Of a stretch of 64,000 bases of DNA, positions 11,502 through 19,500 are shown piece after piece (within the stretch, counting starts at the first letter, position 1; every line of letters begins with the position of its first letter). The translations under genes and the position numbers were made by a program. The DNA comes from Antedon bifida (Eukaryota > Echinodermata > Crinoidea > Comatulida > Antedonidae): contig OY727096.1 of the NCBI GenBank assembly GCA_963402885.1, positions 12,629,820 through 12,693,819 of the forward strand, written 5' to 3'. The notes under the pieces are model-generated. The model searched no databases, was not told the origin of the DNA, and saw only the letters and a program-made list of their open reading frames with translations.

Positions 11502-13169
11502 GGACGCGCAAGCAACAATACAGCGGGAATAACTATAAAAAACAGTTTTGGGGGACTTACAGATGAACTTAATAATTCAATAACTGACTTACAGATAGAA
11601 ACTGATACAATAAACTCTGATTATAGCTCAAATAATGAAAGTGATTCAAAAAGAAGAAAACACAGACGACGTGGAAAGAAATATGGTAGATCAAAAACAA
11701 GCAAGTGTAGTAATATTAAAATAGTATTTAATAATATCAATAGGTTAACGTCTGTTAGACTCAATGAGATTGCTCATTTAATCAAAGAGAATAATGTTCA
11801 TGTTTTTGGCGTTGCAGAAACCTTTTTAACTAATGATAATAATATTAATATAGATGGTTATAATTGGTTTGGTAAATGTAGAAAACACAAGAGAGGAGGG
11901 GGTGTAGGTGCCTTTGTTGCGAAAGATATCACTATTTTAGATGACGATGTTTTTAATTGTAAATCCGATGACTACGAAAGAATTTGGGTAAAAGTGTGTT
12001 TTGATTCAAACACACCAGTGTATATATCGGTAGTATATTATCCTGTTAATGGAGTTGACAGTGAGAAATCAGATGAATTGACTAATCAATTATTATCAGA
12101 AGTTATCCAATTAGAAAATAATGCAGAAAATCATGAGCCTCTCATTCTGATAATGGGAGACTTTAATGGTAGAATTGGTCATGAAATTGCTAATGGTGAT
12201 CCACAGGTTAACAGTAATGGTAAGCGTTTACTACAATTTAAGGATGATTCAAATATGTTTATTTTAAACTGTAGTCCTTTATGTGAAGGGGTGGTTACTT
12301 GGTGCAAGGGTAATCAGAAAAGCACCATTGATTACATACTTTGTTCTAAAAATATGTTGAATAATGTAGTAAAGTTCATTGTTGATGAAGACAGAAAGCT
12401 AGGCACAGGAAGTGATCACAATAGCCTTTTGTTAGAACTAGATACTACCCTAATCACTCCTGTCAATCATCATTCTTATGCTAATCATGTATGGAATACT
12501 GCAGGTATTCAGGATTTTGTTAAGTATCAAGAAAATATTGAAAACAACTTTTCCAACTGGGATGCTGATGGCTTTAATAATGTTGATAACTTGTGGGAAT
12601 CCTGGAAATCTATTGTTGTTTCTTCAGCTAAGGATGGTATTGGTATTAAGAAATTAAGTAAAAAACGTAAACATTGGTTTGATAATGAAGTTAAAAAAGC
12701 AATAGCAGAACGAAGAGAGGCTGCTCGTGCTCATAGACGCTCAGTTAAATTAGATCCCAATTGTGTTCACACAGATAATCTGTGGCAATCTTATCAAGAA
12801 AAAAGGATACATGCCAAAAAACTTATATCTAAGAAAATTACTGAAACTAGGGTAAATAAATCGGTAGAGATTGCTAATAAAGGAGGACCATCCTGTAGGG
12901 ACTTTTGGAACATATTAAAAGGGTCTAATGACAAACGTAGTAAATCAGGCATTAATTGTGTAAAAATCCCAGAATCAGATGAAACTACTTGTGATAAAGG
13001 AAAAATACTTTATTTTGTTAAAGAGTATTGGGAGAACTTAGGTAAGGCTAATAACGATTATGATTGTTTTACATATTTAACAAAGCGGGCGGTTGATGAG
13101 ATGCGTTCTAAAACATTAGGTAATGATAACGATGACGAAAATTTACTATGTGACATTAATATAGACTGA
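11502..13169 (+). CDS. LINE ORF2 segment 1: APE-type endonuclease (copy 1)
   Basis: An open frame of 555 codons starting right after the ORF1 stop and in phase with it. Codons 1-72 form an Asn/Ser/Asp-rich linker ending in a strongly basic stretch (KRRKHRRRGKK). The endonuclease occupies about codons 73-310 and has the apurinic-endonuclease motifs FNNINR, AET (E106), GDFN (219-222), IDYI and GSDH (303-306). It nicks target DNA to prime reverse transcription. After it comes a Lys-rich linker towards the reverse transcriptase. The first in-frame ATG is 12153, inside the GDFN motif, so it cannot be the true start; GTG 11994 is also inside the domain. Translation would need readthrough of the TAG, a non-AUG start, or a lost start. 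The frame stops at TGA 13167-13169, just before the RT domain, which continues in the +1 frame. Confidence 0.88.
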   Translation, partial: GRASNNTAGITIKNSFGGLTDELNNSITDLQIETDTINSDYSSNNESDSKRRKHRRRGKKYGRSKTSKCSNIKIVFNNINRLTSVRLNEIAHLIKENNVHVFGVAETFLTNDNNINIDGYNWFGKCRKHKRGGGVGAFVAKDITILDDDVFNCKSDDYERIWVKVCFDSNTPVYISVVYYPVNGVDSEKSDELTNQLLSEVIQLENNAENHEPLILIMGDFNGRIGHEIANGDPQVNSNGKRLLQFKDDSNMFILNCSPLCEGVVTWCKGNQKSTIDYILCSKNMLNNVVKFIVDEDRKLGTGSDHNSLLLELDTTLITPVNHHSYANHVWNTAGIQDFVKYQENIENNFSNWDADGFNNVDNLWESWKSIVVSSAKDGIGIKKLSKKRKHWFDNEVKKAIAERREAARAHRRSVKLDPNCVHTDNLWQSYQEKRIHAKKLISKKITETRVNKSVEIANKGGPSCRDFWNILKGSNDKRSKSGINCVKIPESDETTCDKGKILYFVKEYWENLGKANNDYDCFTYLTKRAVDEMRSKTLGNDNDDENLLCDINID

Positions 13170-13170
13170 T
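13164..13170 (+). other. GAC-TGA-T at the endonuclease/RT junction (+1 frame change)
   Basis: The endonuclease frame ends at this TGA and the RT frame has its own upstream stop at 13162-13164, so the +1 change is confined to about five bases. Reading GAC then GAT by skipping T resembles the stop-codon arrangement of antizyme +1 frameshifting, where the codon before the UGA is usually UCC. A one-base indel is equally possible. The equivalent in copy 2 is 60864-60870. Confidence 0.35.
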
Positions 13171-14808
13171 ATAATCATTGAGGCACTTGCAATCGCTAAA
13201 AATAATAAAGCTCCGGGAGTTGATGGAATAACCAATGAGCTTTTAAAAAATGGTGGAGACGCTTTAGCGGCATCACTAGTTTGTTTATTTAATAGAATTA
13301 TCAAATTAGAAACAATCCCAAGTGAGTGGAATATGAGTATCGTTGTACCAATATTTAAAAAGGGAGATCGTAAAGACCTAAATAATTATAGAGGCATCTC
13401 ATTAACATCTTGTGTTTCCAAAATATTTAACAGAGTAATCTCAATGTATATATCTTGTTTTGTTGAAAAAGAAAATATACTTTCGGAAGTCCAGGGAGGC
13501 TTTAGAGCCTATCACCGTTGTGAAGATCACATCTTTACATTGAAAAGTATTTTATCTTGTTGTTCAATTGAAGGTAAAACTACACATCTAGCTTTCCTGG
13601 ACTTCCGAAAAGCATTTGATAGTGTATGGCGTGATGGTCTCCTAAAATGTGCCTGGGATACGGGAGTTAGAGGGAAAATTTGGAAAATAATAAGCTCACT
13701 ATATGACAATGTTAAAGCAAAAGTAAAAGTGGGGGAAAGCATGACTGATGAGTTTAATATCCACAAAGGAGTAAAACAAGGGTGTGTACTCTCACCAATT
13801 TTATTTTCTATATTTATTAATGAATTTGTTAAACTTCTTCGTGAAAGCAATTTCGGGGTAAGAATGAATGGTGTCTGGATGGGAGGGCTCTTTTGGGCTG
13901 ATGATGTTATATTGATTGCTAATAATGAAAGGGAAATGACTGAAATGTTAGAAATTGCCAATATATTCGCCAAAGAATGGAAACTTGGTTTTAATCATGA
14001 AAAATCAAATGTCATGGTTGTTGGAAAACGCATAAATAAAGATAAAGAGTGGAAATTAGGTGAAAAATCGATAAAAGAAGTAAATAGTTATAAATATTTA
14101 GGGGTCTATATTTCCTCAAACATGAGTGAACATTCACATTATGAACATGTTATCCAAAAGGGCAACCGGCTTATAGCTTATATCAAAGGTATCATAGCTA
14201 ACCTTGATGACTTTAACCGGGTGTACTATGGAAACATACTGTGGAAAACCATTGCAATTCCTTCAATAAATTATGCTTGTAGCATTTGGTATAATAATTC
14301 CAAGAAGGATAACGAAGACCTAGAGAAAGTGCAATTGCAAATGGCCCGCTTTCTTCTCAAAGCTCCACGGTATACTCCAAAAGAGGCACTTTATGGTGAC
14401 CTTGGGTGGGTTCCATTATCCAAGTTACACAAACTGTCCAGAGTTAAATTATTCAATCGTTTTATAACTATGGATGACCACAGGTGGCCTAATATTGTAC
14501 TTAATTCTATGCTACAATTGAAATGTGACTTTGATCGTTTAAAATATAAATTTCTTAGTAGTTGTGTTGACATATTTGAAAAATGTACAGATATAGGCTT
14601 TTACAACAATGTTTTTGATAATGATAGTTTAACTCTTGTTCCTTTCTCAGTCAGCAATGTCGAGCGATGTGTGTCAGAATCATATAAATCAGAGTGGTCA
14701 AATAATATAATGCAAAAAACCTCATTAAATTTATACTCAAAATTGAAACCTTTCCCTAATTTAAAAAATATTTACTTGATAAAACACATTTTTATGAGAC
14801 AAGTCTGA
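13165..14808 (+). CDS. LINE ORF2 segment 2: reverse transcriptase (copy 1)
   Basis: An open frame of 547 codons, bounded upstream by TAG 13162-13164 and so overlapping the endonuclease frame by only 5 bp. The first ATG is 13333 (codon 57), but homology to the RT N-terminus (NNKAPGVDGI, 13201-13230) lies upstream of it, so this is a continuation of ORF2 and not a separate gene. RT blocks in order: KKGDRKDLNNYRGISL; QGGFRAYHRC; motif A FLDFRKAFD (first catalytic Asp, codon 146); motif B GVKQGCVLSPILF (about 202); motif C WADDV (Asp 246-247); YKYLGV. All catalytic aspartates are present. It copies element RNA at the nicked target. It ends at TGA 14806-14808; the C-terminal region continues in the -1 frame from an overlap that begins at 14760. 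Confidence 0.93.
   Translation, partial: TDIIIEALAIAKNNKAPGVDGITNELLKNGGDALAASLVCLFNRIIKLETIPSEWNMSIVVPIFKKGDRKDLNNYRGISLTSCVSKIFNRVISMYISCFVEKENILSEVQGGFRAYHRCEDHIFTLKSILSCCSIEGKTTHLAFLDFRKAFDSVWRDGLLKCAWDTGVRGKIWKIISSLYDNVKAKVKVGESMTDEFNIHKGVKQGCVLSPILFSIFINEFVKLLRESNFGVRMNGVWMGGLFWADDVILIANNEREMTEMLEIANIFAKEWKLGFNHEKSNVMVVGKRINKDKEWKLGEKSIKEVNSYKYLGVYISSNMSEHSHYEHVIQKGNRLIAYIKGIIANLDDFNRVYYGNILWKTIAIPSINYACSIWYNNSKKDNEDLEKVQLQMARFLLKAPRYTPKEALYGDLGWVPLSKLHKLSRVKLFNRFITMDDHRWPNIVLNSMLQLKCDFDRLKYKFLSSCVDIFEKCTDIGFYNNVFDNDSLTLVPFSVSNVERCVSESYKSEWSNNIMQKTSLNLYSKLKPFPNLKNIYLIKHIFMRQV
14760..14766 (+). other. T-TTA-AAA slippery heptamer at the RT/zinc-knuckle junction (-1)
   Basis: The heptamer fits X-XXY-YYZ and is phased correctly to the RT frame (TTA 14761-14763, AAA 14764-14766). 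A -1 slip enters the zinc-knuckle frame, which opens exactly at 14760. The A6 run 14763-14768 is also a typical place for an indel or sequencing error. The equivalent in copy 2 is 62460-62466. Confidence 0.35.
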
Positions 14809-15185
14809 AATTTAAATTAAGATCTAACACTCTACCTTTAGATTGTAAAACTTATAAATGGTCCAATGATGTGTCCGGTCTTTGTACTTTATGTGGGAAT
14901 GGTGAAATTGAAGACATTAAACATTTTTTATTAAACTGTAAAGCATTTGATAATATTAGAATGAAAGAATTATCCATTCTACAAAATAATCTTGTGCTCT
15001 GTAATGATTATGACACATGGAATCGTTACACAACAGCCAGTGCTGATGATAAATTACAGTATATTTTAGGTGGAGATTCTATCGCGATTTGTAAAGAATC
15101 TGAGACCTTTTTTGATTTGTTTTGTAAACAATACACAAGAGCTGCATGGGAGAAACGGTCAGAACTTAAATCTCCCAATATATAG
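14760..15185 (+). CDS. LINE ORF2 segment 3: C-terminal zinc knuckle (copy 1)
   Basis: An open frame of 141 codons after TAA 14757-14759, overlapping the end of the RT frame by 49 bp in the -1 phase. It carries the usual LINE C-terminus: a KLRSNTLPLD stretch followed by a Cys-Cys-His-Cys knuckle, CTLC at codons 42-45, then HFLLNC (C-x2-C-x9-H-x4-C), and about 80 more residues. The usual role is nucleic-acid binding by ORF2. GTG 14871 is not a credible start because homology extends upstream. It ends at TAG 15183-15185, followed by the 3' UTR. It is separated from the RT either by a one-base indel in the A6 run (14763-14768) or by -1 frameshifting. Confidence 0.85.
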   Translation, partial: FKKYLLDKTHFYETSLKFKLRSNTLPLDCKTYKWSNDVSGLCTLCGNGEIEDIKHFLLNCKAFDNIRMKELSILQNNLVLCNDYDTWNRYTTASADDKLQYILGGDSIAICKESETFFDLFCKQYTRAAWEKRSELKSPNI

Positions 15186-15563
15186 ATTGTTTTTCTTTTG
15201 TATTGTTGCTTTTATATATGATTTGTAAATATTATACACCTGTGATAACAACTATAGGTCTTCAGTACCTGATGTTGAAACACAATGGTTTGTAATGTAA
15301 ACTCTTTACTATATATTTTATGTTTATTTTTATATACCTTTTTAAATTATCAACTCAAACCTATGATACTGTAGGACAATTTAATACAGTACCTGTATTA
15401 CCATGTTGATAATGATTTTTCTTTTATATTTTTGCAAATAGTTTAAGAACCTGTATCCGTCATATTATGTATTGTTTTGATGTATTATGTTAATTTGGAT
15501 GCACCACTTCTGTGTGTGCCACCGATGCAAAGGTGTCATTTCCTAATAAATTATTATTATTAT
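15186..15563 (+). other. LINE 3' UTR with terminal hairpin, AATAAA and TTA tail (copy 1)
   Basis: 378 bp without a reading frame, AT-rich. Near the end a hairpin can form at 15501-15519 (GCACCAC, loop TTCT, then GTGTGTGC with one bulged T), followed by a weaker CACC/GGTG stem at 15520-15535, AATAAA at 15545-15550, and a short TTA repeat at 15551-15563. In related L2/CR1 LINEs such as eel UnaL2, a 3' stem-loop and short terminal repeats are recognised by the reverse transcriptase; the same role here is inference. Confidence 0.6.
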
Positions 15564-15568
15564 TAGCT
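15564..15568. repeat. LINE target-site duplication, right (copy 1)
   Basis: TAGCT directly after the TTA-repeat tail and continuing into normal monomer sequence (TCAAATCGC). It pairs with 10031-10035. Confidence 0.8.
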
Positions 15569-16532
15569 TCAAATCGCATTTGGAGACGTTTTAGACCATT
15601 TTGTGATTTTCGAAAAAACTTGTTAACATAAAAACATCAAAGTGTACAGAATAACTTCAAATCGCATTTGGAGACGTTTTAGACCATTTTGTGATTTTCG
15701 AAAAAACTTTTTAACACAAAAACACCGAAGTGCTTAGAATAGCTTCAAATCGCATTTGGAGACGTTTTAGACCATTTGGTGATTTTCGAAAAAACTTGTT
15801 AACATAAAAACATCAAAGTGTACAGAATAGCTTCAAATCGCATTTGGAGACGTTTTAGACCATTTTGTGATTTTCGAAAAAACTTTTCACACAAAAACAT
15901 CAAAGAGCACAAAATAGCTTAATATCGTATTTAAAAACGTTTTAGACCATTTTGAGCATTTCGACAAAAATTTTTCACACAAAACATCAAAGTGTACAGA
16001 ATAGCTTCAAATCGCATTTTGAGACGTTTTAGACCATTTTGTGATTTTCGAAAAAACTTGTTAACATAAAAACATCAAAGTGTTCAGAATAGCTTCAAAT
16101 CGCATTTGGAGACGTTTTAGACCATTTTGTTATTTTCGAAAAAACTTAGTTACACAAAAACACCAAAGTGCTTAGAATAGCTTCAAATCGCATTTGGAGA
16201 CGTTTTAGACCATTTTGTGATTTTCGAAAAAAGTTGTTAACATAAAAACATCAAAGTGTACAGAATAGCTTCATATCGCATTTGGAGACGTTTTAGACCA
16301 TTTTGTGATTTTCGAAAAAACTTGTTAACACAAAAACACCAAAGTGTACAGAATAGTTTCAAATCGCATTTGGAGACGTTTTAGACCATTTTGTGATTTT
16401 CGAAAAAACTTTTCACACAAAAACATCAAAGTGTACAGAATAGCTTCAAATCGCATTTGGAGACGTTTTAGACCATTTTGTGATTTTCGAAAAAACTTGT
16501 TAACATAAAAACATCAAAGTGTACAGAATAGC

Positions 16533-19500
16533 TTCAAATCGCATTTGGAGACGTTTTAGACCATTTTGTGATTTTCGAAAAAACTTTTCACACAAAAACA
16601 TCAAAGAGCACAAAATAGCTTAGAATAGCTTCAAATCGCATTTGGAGACGTTTTAGACCATTTTGTTATTTTCGAAAAAACTTAGTTACACAAAAACACC
16701 AAAGTGCTTAGAATAGCTTCAAATCGCATTTGGAGACGTTTTAGACCATTTTGTGATTTTCGAAAAAAGTTGTTAACATAAAAACATCAAAGTGTACAGA
16801 ATAGCTTCATATCGAATTTGGAGACGTTTTAGACCATTTTGTGATTTTCGAAAAAACTTGTTAACACAAAAACACCAAAGTGTACAGAATAGTTTCAAAT
16901 CGCATTTGGAGACGTTTTAGACCATTTTGTGATTTTCGAAAAAACTTTTCACACAAAAACATCAAAGTGTACAGAATAGCTTCAAATCGCATTTGGAGAC
17001 GTTTTAGACCATTTTGTGATTTTCGAAAAAACTTTTCACACAAAAACATCAAAGAGCACAAAATAGCTTAGAATAGCTTCAAATCGCATTTGGAGACGTT
17101 TTAGACCATTTTGTTATTTTCGAAAAAACTTAGTTACACAAAAACACCAAAGTGCTTAGAATAGCTTCAAATCGCATTTGGAGACGTTTTAGACCATTTT
17201 GTGATTTTCGAAAAAAGTTGTTAACATAAAAACATCAAAGTGTACAGAATAGCTTCATATCGCATTTGGAGACGTTTTAGACCATTTTGTGATTTTCGAA
17301 AAAACTTGTTAACACAAAAACACCAAAGTGTACAGAATAGTTTCAAATCGCATTTGGAGACGTTTTAGACCATTTTGTGATTTTCGAAAAAACTTTTCAC
17401 ACAAAAACATCAAAGTGTACAGAATAGCTTCAAATCGCATTTGGAGACGTTTTAGACCATTTTGTGATTTTCGAAAAAAGTTGTTAACATAAAAACATCA
17501 AAGTGTACAGAATAGCTTCAAATCGCATTTGGAGACGTTTTAGACCATTTTGTGATTTTCGAAAAAACTTTTCACACAAAAACATCAAAGAGCACAAAAT
17601 AGCTTAGAATAGCTTCAAATCGCATTTGGAGACGTTTTAGACCATTTTGTTATTTTCGAAAAAACTTAGTTACACAAAAACACCAAAGTGCTTAGAATAG
17701 CTTCAAATCGCATTTGGAGACGTTTTAGACCATTTTGTGATTTTCGAAAAAAGTTGTTAACATAAAAACATCAAAGTGTACAGAATAGCTTCATATCGCA
17801 TTTGGAGACGTTTTAGACCATTTTGTGATTTTCGAAAAAACTTGTTAACACAAAAACACCAAAGTGTACAGAATAGCTTCAAATCGCATTTGGAGACGTT
17901 TTAGACCATTTTGTGATTTTCGAAAAAACTTTTCACAAAAAAACATCAAAGAGCACAAAATAGCTTAATATCGTATTTAAAAACGTTTTAGACCATTTTG
18001 AGGATTTCGACAAAAATTATTCACACCAAACATCAAAGTGTACAGAATAGCTTCAAATCGCATTTGGAGACGTTTTAGACCATTTTGTGATTTTCGAAAA
18101 AACTTGTTAACATAATAACACCAAAGTGTACAGAATAGCTTCAAATTGCATTTGGAGACGTTTTAGACCATTTTGTGATTTTCGAAAAAACTTGTTAACA
18201 TAATAACACCAAAGTGTACAGAATAGCTTCAAATTGCATTTTGAGACATTTTTAGACCATTTTGTGATTTTCGAAAGAACTTGGTTACACAAAAACATAA
18301 AAGTGCTTAAAATCGCATTAGAAACCGTTTTAGACAATTTTGAGCATTTCGATAAAACTTTTCACACAAAAACATCAAAGAGCACAAAATAGCTTAATAT
18401 CGTATTTAAAAACGTTTTAGACCATTTTGAGCAATTCGACAAAAATTTTTCACACAAAACTTCAAAGTGTACAGAATAGCTTCAAATCGCATTTGGAGAC
18501 GTTTTAGACCATTTTCTGATTTTCGAAAAAAATTGTTAACATAAAAACATCAAAGTGCTTAGAATAGCTTCAAATCGCATTTGGAGACGTTTTAGACCAT
18601 TTTGTGATTTTCGAAAAAACTTGTTAACATAAAATCATCAAAGTGTACAGAATAGCTTCAAATCGCATTTGGAGACGTTTTAGACCATTTTGTGATTTTC
18701 AAAAAAACTTGTTAACATAAAAACATCAAAGTGTACAGAATAGCTTCAAATCGCATTTGGAGACGTTTTAGACCATTTTGTGATTTTCGAAAAAACTTTT
18801 CACACAAAAACATCAAAGAGCACAAAATAGCTTAATATCGTATTTAAAAACGTTTTAGACCATTAATTTTTGTGATTTTCGAAAAAACTTGTTAACATAA
18901 TAACACCAAAGTGCTTAGAATAGCTTCAAATCGCATTTGGAGACGTTTTAGACCATTTTGTGATTTTCGAAAAAAGTTGTTAACATAAAAACATCAAAGT
19001 GTACAGAATAGCTTCATATCGCATTTGGAGACGTTTTAGACCATTTTGTGATTTTCGAAAAAACTTGTTAACATAAAAACATCAAAGTGTACAGAATAGT
19101 TTCAAATCGCATTTGGAGACGTTTTAGACCATTTTGTGATTTTCGAAAAAACTTTTCACACAAAAACATCAAAGAGCACAAAATAGCTTAGAATAGCTTC
19201 AAATCGCATTTGGAGACGTTTTAGACCATTTTGTTATTTTCGAAAAAACTTAGTTACACAAAAACACCAAAGTGCTTAGAATAGCTTCAAATCGCATTTG
19301 GAGACGTTTTAGACCATTTTGTGATTTTCGAAAAAAGTTGTTAACATAAAAACATCAAAGTGTACAGAATAGCTTCATATCGCATTTGGAGACGTTTTAG
19401 ACCATTTTGTGATTTTCGAAAAAACTTGTTAACACAAAAACACCAAAGTGTACAGAATAGTTTCAAATCGCATTTGGAGACGTTTTAGACCATTTTGTGA

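Larger units (their letters stand above)
10036..15563 (+). mobile_element. CR1-superfamily LINE (non-LTR retrotransposon), copy 1
   Basis: A 5528 bp element interrupts one satellite monomer. Order: 305 bp 5' leader; ORF1 with PHD finger and SGNH esterase; ORF2 with APE endonuclease, reverse transcriptase and C-terminal zinc knuckle in three open segments; 378 bp 3' UTR with a hairpin, AATAAA and a short TTA-repeat tail. The flanks are TAGCT (10031-10035 and 15564-15568), and joining them restores a normal monomer (GAATAGCTTCAAATCG). PHD plus esterase in ORF1 is known from CR1-like elements, and a short 3' repeat in place of poly(A) fits that superfamily. The exact clade (CR1, L2 or a relative) is not settled. 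The element appears close to full length but is broken in ORF2, so autonomous activity is doubtful unless the breaks are recoding sites. Confidence 0.95.
1..16300. repeat. 47.7 kb macro-repeat, copy 1 (part seen twice)
   Basis: Every line I compared between 1-16300 and 47701-64000 matched base for base: the satellite variants, the whole LINE with its three coding breaks, and both target-site duplications. The offset is exactly 47,700. One full unit (1-47700) plus 16.3 kb of the next is therefore visible. Because both LINE copies share the same insertion point and lesions, the duplication came after the insertion. The alternatives are a real large tandem duplication, a rolling-circle or extrachromosomal circular origin, or an assembler that walked round a repeat or circular graph. 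Confidence 0.95.

Noticed and set aside
11994-13169. GTG at 11994 as the start of an endonuclease protein
   Set aside because: The endonuclease N-terminus (FNNINR, AET) lies upstream in the same open frame, so a start here would delete catalytic residues. GTG is not a normal nuclear start in animals.
13527-13973. 148-codon frame antisense to the RT region, and other antisense frames at 10799-11002 and 14391-14573 with their +47,700 copies
   Set aside because: These are shadows of the strongly supported + strand LINE coding frames, with no recognisable domain.
16880-17071. Plus-strand open frames in the satellite (also 19448 and 25269)
   Set aside because: Same cause as the minus-strand frames, and they overlap them on the same 87 bp units.
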